The translations under genes and the position numbers were made by a program. 64,000 nt of DNA from contig DATLXU010000077.1 of assembly GCA_035575515.1 (NCBI GenBank), forward strand, positions 61,856 through 125,855, written 5' to 3'. The stretch comes from DATLXU01 sp035575515 (GTDB lineage: Bacteria; Acidobacteriota; Blastocatellia; UBA7656). The notes under the pieces were generated by a model. That model saw nothing but the letters and a program-made list of their open reading frames with translations. It was not told where the DNA came from and searched no databases. How positions within the stretch are numbered: position 1 is the stretch's first letter; every line of letters begins with the position of its first letter. Positions 50,701 through 57,770 of the stretch are shown here, in pieces.

Positions 50701-51063
50701 CGCGTGTGCCTAGGCGGTCACGGTCAGCTTCAAGGGCTAGGCTGCCACTGGGAAATCTGGAACCTGCAATCGGGCGGGATGACTCCGTTCGAGGCGTTGA
50801 GGTGCGCGACAATCTTTGGAGCTGAGGCGTTGGGCTTGCAAAAAGACATAGGCTCGCTCGAAGCAGGCAAGCTGGCGGACTTGATCGTGTTGGATAAAGA
50901 CCCGCTCAAGGACATTCACAACACGAACTCGATTCGCTTTGTGATGAAGAACGGCGAGATGTTCGATGGCGACACGCTCGACCGCATGTGGCCTTCTGAG
51001 AAGAAGCTGGAAAAGATGTACTGGTGGGATATGGGGCCTGCTGCTGCGGGCGAGTTGAGATAA
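47743..51063 (+). CDS. Exported PD40 beta-propeller/amidohydrolase protein
   Basis: A 1106-residue protein starting at the ATG at 47743, seven bases after AGGAGG. The signal peptide ends near VFAQ (residue 28). A Lys/Asp/Glu-rich linker follows. Then come WD40-like PD40 repeats (SPDGQTILF, SPDGKKIVFISDR, SPDGRYIYY, SPDGKHLVY and others) that form TolB/tricorn-type propellers across about 50-660. The last 400 residues are a metal-dependent amidohydrolase: FVDVHAHMW with two metal His, TGDR, DGHSGNEH, GGHGQLQGLGCHWE and AGKLADLIVLDKDPL. It should hydrolyse a small cyclic amide or peptide outside the cytoplasm, but the substrate is unknown. Confidence 0.92.
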   Translation: MSACKQLRALASLLLILIISAPLAVFAQDEKQDEAKKDEKQKEEGLPLKTAETITFVTDEGTWMSLDVSPDGQTILFDLLGDIYTLPIAGGEARRIIGGLSFESQPKFSPDGKKIVFISDRSGAENLWIADADGSNPKPLTKGRNQMFASPSWTADGQYVVASKGGAGIPTFSIWMFHKDGGSGVQLGPPDPPLPQPGSNQPQPPRMNKMGAVASPDGRYIYYAQREGAFNYNARFPIWQVIRFDRETGETSTITNAQGSAMRPVLSPDGKHLVYATRYETATGLRVRDLETNEERWLAYPVTRDDQESRATRDTMPGYTFMPDGRSLIVPVNGKIQRIDFQSGKATPIPFTAKVEAEIAPRVYAETRIDDSPVVRARLIRWPAVSPDGKRLVFSSLNKLWVMDLPSGTPKRLTDSTVGEFMPSWSPDGRYVAYVTWSRDGGQIYRVAADGSSKPEQLTRRSAYYSYPVYSPDGSKIVFISGAIADQLFADLREHHTDILPESGVEMDAGEITGINSQGGLDLRWIPAAGGDSTLIGPAQGGRFPHFTNDKERIYLTTGQGLVSVRLDGYDRRTHFKVTGNAPGPFPPNADEIKVSPDGQRAFVNLQNKHYIVIVPKAGKETVTIAINGGAPSAMPVKKMSVEGGDYLAWSPDGKSVSWSWGARFYRQDLSSDKPEAIDIVVEAPRARPKGTVVLSGARIITMRGDEVIERGDIVITDNRIAAVGPKGKVQIPAGARVIDVTGKTIMPGFVDVHAHMWPPRGVHQTQVWQYLANLAYGVTTTRDPQSSTTDVFAYTDLVETGDILGPRVLSTGPGVFAQSGLDDKEATRAFVKRYKEAYHTNTLKNYMTGDRIVRQWVAMACKEFGINSTTEGGLDLKLDLTQMADGHSGNEHALPIHPIYKDIAMFVAKTGTFYTPTMLVAYGAPWSENYYFENTDVHGNAKLRRFIPHELLDTMLVRRGQWFSPEQYGHQAIARGCADIVHAGGRVCLGGHGQLQGLGCHWEIWNLQSGGMTPFEALRCATIFGAEALGLQKDIGSLEAGKLADLIVLDKDPLKDIHNTNSIRFVMKNGEMFDGDTLDRMWPSEKKLEKMYWWDMGPAAAGELR

Positions 51064-51069
51064 CGACGC

Positions 51070-51103
51070 GGCGGCCTCGCCACTAATGCACAGCGAGGCC
51101 GCC
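51070..51103. terminator. Strong hairpin between convergent genes
   Basis: GGCGGCCTCGC (51070-51080) pairs perfectly with GCGAGGCCGCC (51093-51103) around a 12-base loop, between the amidohydrolase and the convergent small genes. There is no T-run right after the stem in either direction. Confidence 0.6.
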
Positions 51104-51148
51104 CAACTCGCCTACATTAAAACAGAGCGGCTTTTTTGGAAGAAGGAG

Positions 51149-51448
51149 TTACGTTGAACTCTTCGGCGGATGAGGCATAGCTTCGGGCTTTTCAACCGTC
51201 TCAAACTCGATTAAACCGGCTCGGCTCGCTCCTTCCGGCGTGAGTCGAACCCAGTCATCCCCTTCGTCCGTGTATCTGACAATCAACCGCTGCGACTTTT
51301 CCAGGTCTTCAAACGCCCTGACAAGATCAGCGTTTGCGTATTCTTCTGTGCTTTGAAAAATCTCTTTGGCCAGAAGCTTTGCCGCCCGCCGCTTCTCGAA
51401 CAAGCTCAGGATATATTCTTCGATTTGTTTTAGCTTTCGCTTTTCCAT
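51149..51448 (-). CDS. Small winged-helix-like protein
   Basis: A 99-residue protein starting at the ATG at 51448, six bases after GGAG. The charged helix KRKLKQIEEYILSLFEKRRAAKLLAKEIFQSTEEYANADLVRAFEDLEKSQRLIVRY has the spacing of a winged helix-turn-helix, with DEGDDWVRLTPEGASRAGL as a likely wing. No effector domain is present. It lies 13 bases after the upstream gene (51462-51719) and the pair is probably co-transcribed. Binding to DNA is suggested by the fold only. Confidence 0.65.
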   Translation of the reverse strand: MEKRKLKQIEEYILSLFEKRRAAKLLAKEIFQSTEEYANADLVRAFEDLEKSQRLIVRYTDEGDDWVRLTPEGASRAGLIEFETVEKPEAMPHPPKSST

Positions 51449-51461
51449 TGCTGCTCCATTC

Positions 51462-51719
51462 TTATTTCGCGCGGGCGAAAGCCCCTTCAAAATAGAGAGG
51501 CTCCAATCCTGATGCCCAGTATTCAAGAGCGGTTCTGTCAGGCTGCGTAGTTTCACGTTCAGTTCGTAAGATAGGCTGTGTACTGTCGAGAGGATGAAAC
51601 TCAATCCACCCTTCCCAGGTCCCGTCTGTGCGAGGCTCGCCATAGGCTCGCACCTGGTATATAGTTCCGTCGTCGCCCGTCAGTTCGTGCGTGTATTGCT
51701 GAATCAATTGAGGCATCAT
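51462..51719 (-). CDS. Small conserved-type protein of unknown function
   Basis: An 85-residue protein starting with two tandem ATGs (51719). Residues 5-50 form a beta-rich sequence (YTHELTGDDGTIYQVRAYGEPRTDGTWEGWIEFHPLD), followed by RTERETTQPDRTALEYWASGLEPLYFEGAFARA. The Trp and Gly pattern implies a small sandwich fold. No motif of known function. The pairing with the winged-helix-like gene, 13 bases apart, suggests a two-gene operon and perhaps a regulator/partner system. Confidence 0.6.
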   Translation of the reverse strand: MMPQLIQQYTHELTGDDGTIYQVRAYGEPRTDGTWEGWIEFHPLDSTQPILRTERETTQPDRTALEYWASGLEPLYFEGAFARAK

Positions 51720-51877
51720 TCTTACCCCGCTTCGCCACTAAGTGATTTCAGCGCCACACGAAAATCATTATACCAAAGCGCTGAGCTTATCGGCTCCGCC
51801 TCGCATTCGTATCGCGCAACTTTGACAATGCCGGAACGCGCGCCTAGAATGGGCTTTCGATTAAGCGGGGATAACGA

Positions 51878-52435
51878 ATGCGCATTTCTAAAGTCTATAC
51901 GAGAACAGGAGACAAAGGCGAAACCTCGCTCGTCGGGGGCAAGCGCGTAAGCAAGGCGAGCCTCAGGGTCGAGTCATACGGCGAAGTTGACGAACTCAAT
52001 TCAGTGATCGGATTGGCTCGCGCGCGGCTTGACGATAAAGAAATAGATGACGCGCTCAGCCTGATTCAAAACGATCTCTTTACGCTTGGCGCTGACCTCG
52101 CGAGTCCCGCTGACGTTGAAGTTCCGCGCATCAATGAATCATTCATCGCGACGCTCGAAGAATTGGCTGATCGCTTTCTTGCGAGGCTTGAGCCGTTGAA
52201 AGAATTTATTCTGCCGGGCGGTTCGGAGGCGGGCGCGACGCTTCACCTTGCGCGCGCTGTAGCGCGCCGAGCAGAGCGGCGCGTCGTTGCGCTTGCCGGA
52301 GCCGAAGAGGTCAACCCGCAGGCAATCATTTATCTCAATCGTCTTTCAGACCTTTTATTCATCCTTGCGCGAGCAGTCAATCACCGCGCCCATGCGCCTG
52401 AGAAGATGACCGATTTCAGCAGGAGGAGCAAATAG
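51878..52435 (+). CDS. Cob(I)yrinic acid a,c-diamide adenosyltransferase (PduO type)
   Basis: A 185-residue enzyme that transfers the adenosyl group from ATP to cob(I)alamin to make coenzyme B12. The ATP-binding start KVYTRTGDKGETSLVGGKRVSK (5-26), GEVDELNSVIGLARA, and the corrinoid-side signatures LPGGSEAGATLHLARAVARRAERRVV and NPQAIIYLNRLSDLLFILARAVN are those of the PduO/MMAB class. It is followed directly by a heptamer repeat that begins inside its stop codon, then accD. The nearest cobalamin-dependent enzyme is not in the window; the URO-D-like protein could be one, but that is weak. Confidence 0.95.
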   Translation: MRISKVYTRTGDKGETSLVGGKRVSKASLRVESYGEVDELNSVIGLARARLDDKEIDDALSLIQNDLFTLGADLASPADVEVPRINESFIATLEELADRFLARLEPLKEFILPGGSEAGATLHLARAVARRAERRVVALAGAEEVNPQAIIYLNRLSDLLFILARAVNHRAHAPEKMTDFSRRSK

Positions 52436-52500
52436 GCGACAGGTATCAGGTGCCTGGCCAATAGTATCTCACCGGCACCTGGCACCCGGCACCCGACACC
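52434..52500. repeat. Inverted pair of heptamer tandem repeats (CGGCACC)n
   Basis: Right arm: CGGCACC, TGGCACC, CGGCACC, CGACACC at 52473-52500. Left arm: AGGCGAC, AGGTATC, AGGTGCC at 52434-52454. Both keep an exact 7-base period and are complementary by consensus. The left arm begins within the TAG stop of the adenosyltransferase; the right arm ends seven bases before accD. Confidence 0.85.
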
Positions 52501-52507
52501 GCGAAGC

Positions 52508-53386
52508 ATGGCCTGGTTTAGAAAGAGAGAGCACCCGAAGTCGCCCGCGCCCGGCGAAGAGCGCACCGTTCGCACCGAAGGGCTGTTTGTGAAATGCCCC
52601 GGCTGCGAGCAGATGATGTTCAAGCGCGAGATCGAAGACAATCTCAATGTCTGCCCCAAGTGCAATTATCATCATCGCATTAAAGCGATTGATCGTTTGC
52701 GGATGACTTTCGACGGCGACTGGAAAGAGCTTTACGGCGGACTTCAATCAACCGACCCGCTCCACTTCGTCGACACGAAGAGTTATCGCGAGCGGCTCGA
52801 AGCCATGCAGCGCAGCACGAATCTGAAAGATGCGATGATAACTGCGGAAGGGAAGGTCGGCGGTCATCCTGCGCTCGTCTGCGCGATGGAGTTGATGTTC
52901 GTGGGCGGATCGCTCGGCGCGGTCGTCGGCGAAAAGATCACTCGCGCAATCGAGCGCGCGATTCATACGCGCTCAGCGCTTATAATCTTTTCGGCATCGG
53001 GTGGCGCGCGAATGCAGGAAGGCGCAATCTCGCTCATGCAGATGGCTAAAATCTCAGCCGCGCTGGCGCGACTCGATGAAGAAGGGTTGCCGTACATTTC
53101 GGTGCTGACCGACCCGACGACGGGAGGCGTGACCGCTAGCTTTGCAATGCTCGGCGATTTCAACATAGCCGAGCCGGGCGCGTTGATAGGGTTCGCCGGG
53201 CCTCGCGTCATTGAACAGACCATTCGCCAGAAACTCCCCGAAGGTTTTCAGCGCTCAGAGTTCCTACTCCAGCACGGGATGCTCGATGCTGTCGTCGAAC
53301 GAAAAGATTTGAAGGATTTCATGGTCGGTGCGCTGAACTTCATGAACCACGACGGACGATTCCAGAAGCTGGATAAGAATACCTAG
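52508..53386 (+). CDS. accD: Acetyl-CoA carboxylase carboxyltransferase subunit beta
   Basis: A 292-residue subunit of the enzyme that makes malonyl-CoA for fatty acid synthesis. The N-terminal zinc ribbon binds metal through Cys30, 33, 49 and 52 (KCPGCEQM, NVCPKC). The crotonase-fold carboxyltransferase part has GSLGAVVGEKITRAIERAI, SASGGARMQEGAISLMQMAK, and TDPTTGGVTASFAMLGDFNIAEPGALIGFAGPRVIEQTIRQKLPEGFQRSEFLL, the AccD signature. The length is normal. No Shine-Dalgarno is present before the ATG because a heptamer repeat ends there. accA is not in the window. Confidence 0.97.
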   Translation: MAWFRKREHPKSPAPGEERTVRTEGLFVKCPGCEQMMFKREIEDNLNVCPKCNYHHRIKAIDRLRMTFDGDWKELYGGLQSTDPLHFVDTKSYRERLEAMQRSTNLKDAMITAEGKVGGHPALVCAMELMFVGGSLGAVVGEKITRAIERAIHTRSALIIFSASGGARMQEGAISLMQMAKISAALARLDEEGLPYISVLTDPTTGGVTASFAMLGDFNIAEPGALIGFAGPRVIEQTIRQKLPEGFQRSEFLLQHGMLDAVVERKDLKDFMVGALNFMNHDGRFQKLDKNT

Positions 53387-53402
53387 TGTAACAGCCGCTG
53401 TA

Positions 53403-53477
53403 AGTTGCCAAATGTCAGTGATTCGCATCATTGATGCCCGATAACTGACACCCGACGACTGGCAACTGACAACTGAT
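53403..53477. repeat. Inverted pair of heptamer tandem repeats (AACTGAC)n
   Basis: Right arm: AACTGAC, ACCCGAC, GACTGGC, AACTGAC, AACTGAT, five units at 53443-53477. Left arm: AGTTGCC, AAATGTC, AGTGATT at 53403-53423, degenerate but in the same 7-base step and complementary in consensus. The last unit ends two bases before the folC start codon, so no Shine-Dalgarno exists there. Confidence 0.85.
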
Positions 53478-53479
53478 TT

Positions 53480-54802
53480 ATGGACTACGCCGAATCAATA
53501 AAGTATCTATACGCGCTCGGTCACGAGGTGCTTGCGGCGAAGTACGGACTTGAGAACATCCGCCTGCTTCTCGAAAAGCTAAATCATCCAGAGCGCGCAT
53601 TCAAATCCGTCATCATCGCAGGAACGAACGGCAAGGGATCGGTCGCGGCGATGATTGATTCAATCGCGCGGGTTGCCGGTCACAAGACTGCGCTCTACAC
53701 CTCGCCGCATCTGGTTCACATCGAAGAGCGAATTAGAGTGGCAGGGCAGGAGATTTCTGAAACAGATTTTGCGCGGCTCGCTTCGCGCGTGCGCGCGGCC
53801 TCCGAAATGCTCGTGCTTGATGGCAGGCTCGCTGCGCTTCCGACATTCTTCGAGCAGGTGACGGCAATCGCTTTATGCTATTTTGAAGAATCCCGCGTTG
53901 ATCTCGCGATTCTCGAAGTCGGTTTAGGCGGCAGGCTCGATGCGACGAACGCCGTTGATAGAATTCTTTCGGTGATTACTTCGATTGATTATGACCATCA
54001 GAACATCCTCGGCAGCACGATAACCGAGATAGCAACAGAGAAAGCCGGGATAATTAAGCCCGGCGCGCGCGTTGTCATAGGGCGCCAGCAGCACGAGGAA
54101 GCGACCGAAGTTCTGATGCGTCGCTGCATCGAAACGGGCGCGCTCCCGGTCTTTGCCAACGAGCCGACAAATGTCACGGCGGGCGAGTTCGGTCGGCTCA
54201 GCTTCGATTATGAATCAGGGCAATCGAATTACAGCCGCGTGATGCTTGGCCTCAGAGGTCGTCATCAGGCGGCGAATGCGGCGGCGGCAATCGAAGCGGC
54301 AGAGGTTCTTTCAGAATCAGGTTTTAACATTTCGCGTGAAGCGATAGTGAAGGGCTTGCGCGAAGTGAGCTGGCCGGGTCGGCTTGAGTTAATCGAAATG
54401 CGTCCCGCGCTTTTGCTCGACGGCGCGCACAACACGGCAGGCGCGCGAGCGCTGAGAGCTTATCTGGATGAGTTCTGGCCCGTTGGCGTGACGCTTGTGT
54501 TCGGCGCGATGGCCGATAAAAACATCGAAGGAATGATGCGCGAGCTTGCGGGCGCGGCAAAGACAATCGTATTGACTCGCGTGAGGGATAGCCGCGCTGC
54601 GAACCAGGCACAGCTTGGAAAGGCTGCGCTCGGCTCGCCGCGCAACGTCATATTCACGGAGACTGTCAGGCAGGCGCTTTCGTGGGCGCGCAGCGTCACA
54701 CCGCCTGACGGGTTGATATGCGTGACGGGTTCGCTGCATCTTGTGGGCGATGTCAAACGGTTGCTCGAAGACGAAGACCAGCAGGCAAATTTTGGATTTT
54801 AG
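53480..54802 (+). CDS. folC: Bifunctional dihydrofolate/folylpolyglutamate synthase
   Basis: A 440-residue Mur-ligase-type enzyme adding glutamate to dihydropteroate and folates. The ATP P-loop is GTNGKGSVAAMID (48-60). Next come TSPHLVHIEERIRV, the EVGLGGRLDATNAVD motif, TSIDYDHQNILGSTITEIATEKAGIIKPG, and DGAHNTAGARALRAYL with the second-domain Asp. The length is standard. The last three codons and the TAG stop (54800-54802) lie in a TTTTGGA heptamer repeat. Translation must start at the ATG at 53480, directly after a heptamer repeat and without a Shine-Dalgarno sequence. Confidence 0.96.
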   Translation: MDYAESIKYLYALGHEVLAAKYGLENIRLLLEKLNHPERAFKSVIIAGTNGKGSVAAMIDSIARVAGHKTALYTSPHLVHIEERIRVAGQEISETDFARLASRVRAASEMLVLDGRLAALPTFFEQVTAIALCYFEESRVDLAILEVGLGGRLDATNAVDRILSVITSIDYDHQNILGSTITEIATEKAGIIKPGARVVIGRQQHEEATEVLMRRCIETGALPVFANEPTNVTAGEFGRLSFDYESGQSNYSRVMLGLRGRHQAANAAAAIEAAEVLSESGFNISREAIVKGLREVSWPGRLELIEMRPALLLDGAHNTAGARALRAYLDEFWPVGVTLVFGAMADKNIEGMMRELAGAAKTIVLTRVRDSRAANQAQLGKAALGSPRNVIFTETVRQALSWARSVTPPDGLICVTGSLHLVGDVKRLLEDEDQQANFGF

Positions 54803-54918
54803 ATTTTGGATTAAAGGAACATCGGAGGCGACAGATTACTCTCTCATCAAACACTCCGGCAATCCAAAATCGCGCCGCGCGAAGCGCATTGAGCGCCATG
54901 AAAATCCAAAATCCAAAA
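54790..54918. repeat. Inverted pair of heptamer tandem repeats (TTTTGGA)n
   Basis: TTTTGGA, TTTTAGA, TTTTGGA lie at 54790-54810, the first two containing the end of folC. They are faced by TCCAAAA at 54863-54869 and a tandem pair at 54905-54911 and 54912-54918, then a half copy. The second right-hand cluster ends five bases before the NUDIX start codon. Confidence 0.87.
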
Positions 54919-54923
54919 TCGAA

Positions 54924-55457
54924 ATGGCTCACGAACTGATCAAACGAGACTACATCTATCGTGGCAAGATACTCGATTTGTCGCTGAGCCGTTTTCAATC
55001 GGCTGAGAGGGGCGAGGTTGAAATCGAGATTGTTCATCACAACGGCGGGGCGGGCGCGTTGCCCGTGTTTGAAGATGGGACGGTTGCGCTCGTTCGCCAG
55101 TGGCGCTACCCGCTTGGCCGCTACTCGCTTGAAATAGCCGCCGGAAGAATTGAGCGCGGGCACACGCCCGAAGAAACCGCGCGGCGCGAGCTTCAGGAAG
55201 AGCTTGGACTTCGCGCCCGCGAGCTTCGCCGACTAGGCGAGTTTTATGTCGCGCCCGGCTACTGCGAAGAGCGGCTGTTCGTTTATCTTGCGACTGACCT
55301 TGAGCCTTGCGCTCAGAGTTTCGACGAGGATGAAGAGATCGAAGTCGCGCGGATGAGCTTCAATGATGCGCTCGCGCGAGTTCAATCGGGCGAGATAGAT
55401 GATGCGAAATCAATCATAACGATCCTGCTCGCCGCGCCGTTTGTGAGGTCTAAGTAA
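54924..55457 (+). CDS. NUDIX hydrolase, ADP-ribose pyrophosphatase type
   Basis: A 177-residue enzyme that hydrolyses nucleoside diphosphates linked to other groups. The start is the ATG at 54924 (MAHELIKRDYIYRG), because the upstream frame is repeat-derived. The NUDIX box lies at 74-96: Gly74, ETARRELQEELGL with the REx2EE core. The N-terminal strand set (IYRGKILDLSLSRF...EIVHHNGGAGALPVFEDGTVALVRQWRYPLGRYSLEIAAG) is that of NudF-type ADP-ribose pyrophosphatases. The start codon has no Shine-Dalgarno sequence. It may be translated from the folC transcript. Confidence 0.92.
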   Translation: MAHELIKRDYIYRGKILDLSLSRFQSAERGEVEIEIVHHNGGAGALPVFEDGTVALVRQWRYPLGRYSLEIAAGRIERGHTPEETARRELQEELGLRARELRRLGEFYVAPGYCEERLFVYLATDLEPCAQSFDEDEEIEVARMSFNDALARVQSGEIDDAKSIITILLAAPFVRSK

Positions 55458-55549
55458 GCGGATCTGTTTGATAAGATTGACATCTCAAGTCGAGCAAGGC
55501 TTAATCCACAGTGATCGAAAAGCTCCATCTCCTCAGGAGGCAAGCGCGT

Positions 55550-56710
55550 ATGAAACTCGAAGCGTCTTTTCACGCTCGCAGTATCTTTCTTGGACTCTGC
55601 TTATCGCTTTGCATCTCAACGGCGATGGCTCAGAGTTCCGTTCAAAAATGGGAGAAGTTCGATTTCACAAAGCAAGTCGTTGCTGAGGCTGACATTCAAA
55701 AACTCTCGCTCGACGAATTGAAACTGCTTCGCGGCATAATCTTCGGGCGGCACGGGCGCATATTCAAAGAGCAGGAGATTGCCGACTATCTCTACTCGCG
55801 CCCTTGGTATCAGCCGAGCGATCAGTTTCGCAACTCGATGCTCAATTCGATTGAGCGAAATAATCTCGACCGCATTCGTGGAGCAGAAGCCGCAAAGCAC
55901 AAGCAGATTGAGCCGGGCGATTTAAGGTTTTATCAAGCCCGCGCCTTCACGCTCGCTCAGCTTGGCAAGCACTCGCTTGCAGAGCTTCGCGTCATGCGCG
56001 CTGAGATAGAAGCTATTCACGGCGCGCGGTTCGACGATGAGCCGTGGCTGCAAACTTATTTCGAGGAGCGATACTGGTATGAACCAGCCGCGAAGTACGC
56101 TTCCGATAGTTTGTCTGAGACAGAGCGCAAGAACCTCGCCACAATCGCTGAGGCCGAAAAGCAGCAGCGCAACCTGAAGCTCTTGCCCGGCGACATGGCC
56201 GCGTTTCAGAATCAACCAATCATGCCGGACCTGCTCAAAGGGTTGAGCCTTTATGAACTGCGGTTGCTGCGAAACGAGATTTATGCACTGCACGGTCGCG
56301 TCTTCAATACGGCGTGGATTCAGCAATATTTCGATATGCAGCCTTGGTACAACTACAATCCTGATTTCAAGGACAGCCAGCTTTCAGCCATCGAGGTTGA
56401 GAATGTAAACACCATAGTCGCCTTCGAGAACAAGGTTCACGAAGAGTTGAGCACGAAGCCTTTAACGCGAGAGTTGATCGAAGGCATGTTTTTGGAAGAT
56501 GCGCGCAAGCTGCGCAACGAAATCTTTGCGCGTCACGGTCGCGTGTTCAAAGACAAGTGGCTGCAAAAATACTTCGCCAGCTTCGCGTGGTACAAGCCCG
56601 ACCCGAATTATAAAGATTCGATGCTCACGGCGATTGAGAGGCGCAACGCGCAGCTAATCGCTGAATATGAGAAGACGGCAGAAAGCGCCATGAGCCGCAT
56701 CGAAGGCTGA
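55550..56710 (+). CDS. Exported protein with four YARHG domains
   Basis: A 386-residue protein starting at the ATG at 55550, nine bases after AGGAGG. The signal peptide ends near AMAQ (residue 28). Four repeats of about 60 residues follow at 52-108, 142-199, 232-290 and 313-370. Each contains LRxEIxAxHGRxF, an aromatic PWY or SFAWY segment and a terminal LSxIExxN helix. This is the YARHG domain, usually present once at the C-terminus of exported or membrane proteins. A protein made of four and nothing else is unusual. The domain's ligand is not known; extracellular peptidoglycan or protein contact is plausible. Confidence 0.88.
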   Translation: MKLEASFHARSIFLGLCLSLCISTAMAQSSVQKWEKFDFTKQVVAEADIQKLSLDELKLLRGIIFGRHGRIFKEQEIADYLYSRPWYQPSDQFRNSMLNSIERNNLDRIRGAEAAKHKQIEPGDLRFYQARAFTLAQLGKHSLAELRVMRAEIEAIHGARFDDEPWLQTYFEERYWYEPAAKYASDSLSETERKNLATIAEAEKQQRNLKLLPGDMAAFQNQPIMPDLLKGLSLYELRLLRNEIYALHGRVFNTAWIQQYFDMQPWYNYNPDFKDSQLSAIEVENVNTIVAFENKVHEELSTKPLTRELIEGMFLEDARKLRNEIFARHGRVFKDKWLQKYFASFAWYKPDPNYKDSMLTAIERRNAQLIAEYEKTAESAMSRIEG

Positions 56711-56886
56711 TAAAGCAAAATGGTTCCGCGTGTCGGGACTCGCGAAATAAAAGGGTGCAGCCTGTAGCAAGAAGCGTAGAAGAATCTGCGCAAAATCTTC
56801 TTTGCGGCCTGAGCGAAGATGCAGGCCGCTTTCGCTAAACGACTTTGCCTTGATTCCTCACGTCAACAGATGCTTAGAATATAGCT

Positions 56887-57660
56887 GTGAGCAAGCTGAG
56901 ACGAATTCTGATCTACATCTGGGCGCCTTTTGCAAACCTGCTCTGGTACGCCTACACGGTCGTGATGGCAAGCCTGTCGCTTCTCGCTTGGCCATTTGAT
57001 CGAACAGGAAAGTTGCAGCACTGGTGTGCGCGGTGGTGGTGCCGACTGATTGCTTGGACCATCGGCGCGCGCATTCAAGTTTACGGGAAAGAAAACGTTC
57101 GGCCCGATCAGAATTACGTTTACATGGCGAACCATTGCAGCCTTGTTGATATTCCCGCGCTGTTTGCCTACTTGCCATATCAGTTTCGCATAATGGCGAA
57201 GAAAGAATTATTCTATGTGCCATTTATGGGCTGGCACCTGTGGAGCGCGGGAAACTTTCCCGTAGATAGAAGCGACGGGCGCAAGACGGCTCAGAGCCTT
57301 CGCCGCGTCATCGAAGGCGTGCGCGGCGGGAAATCGCTCGCCGTCTTTCCCGAAGGTACGCGCTCGCCGGATGGGAGATTGCAGCAGTTCAAGCCGGGCG
57401 CGTTCAAGATAGCCATGCGCGCTGGCGTTCCGATTGTCCCAGTGACGATTCGCGGAACGCACGCGGTCTTGCCAAAGGGATCGCTTGCGCCGCGAGGCGG
57501 AAGGGTTGAGGTCTTAATCGGAGAGCCGATTGACACGCGCGCTTTCAGCGATAAACAACTGCTTGAGTTAATCGAGCGAGTTCGCGGGGCGATTGATTCA
57601 AATCTCGATCCCGTGCCGACCGGCTGCAAGCAGGCGGCTGGCCTGGTTGCGCGAGCCTGA
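56887..57660 (+). CDS. 1-acyl-sn-glycerol-3-phosphate acyltransferase (PlsC)
   Basis: A 257-residue membrane-associated enzyme that adds the second acyl chain to make phosphatidic acid. It begins with GTG at 56887; no ATG nearby fits. An N-terminal hydrophobic helix pair (7-36) precedes the active site NHCSLVDIP, with His83 and Asp88 of the HX4D motif. FPEGTRSPDG (154-163) binds the glycerol phosphate, and PIVPVTIRGTHAVLPKGS is the third motif. The C-terminal helix ends with a short basic tail. It follows the YARHG gene by 176 bases and is probably independent. Confidence 0.93.
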   Translation: MSKLRRILIYIWAPFANLLWYAYTVVMASLSLLAWPFDRTGKLQHWCARWWCRLIAWTIGARIQVYGKENVRPDQNYVYMANHCSLVDIPALFAYLPYQFRIMAKKELFYVPFMGWHLWSAGNFPVDRSDGRKTAQSLRRVIEGVRGGKSLAVFPEGTRSPDGRLQQFKPGAFKIAMRAGVPIVPVTIRGTHAVLPKGSLAPRGGRVEVLIGEPIDTRAFSDKQLLELIERVRGAIDSNLDPVPTGCKQAAGLVARA

Positions 57661-57770
57661 AAGAAAAATGTTTCGGCAAGACGACAATCGAATCAAGGAC
57701 GCGGTTCGACGCATTAACCCGCATTTGAAATCGGCTTCTGAAGATTTCACATCTGCTTCAAGGAGGGAAA

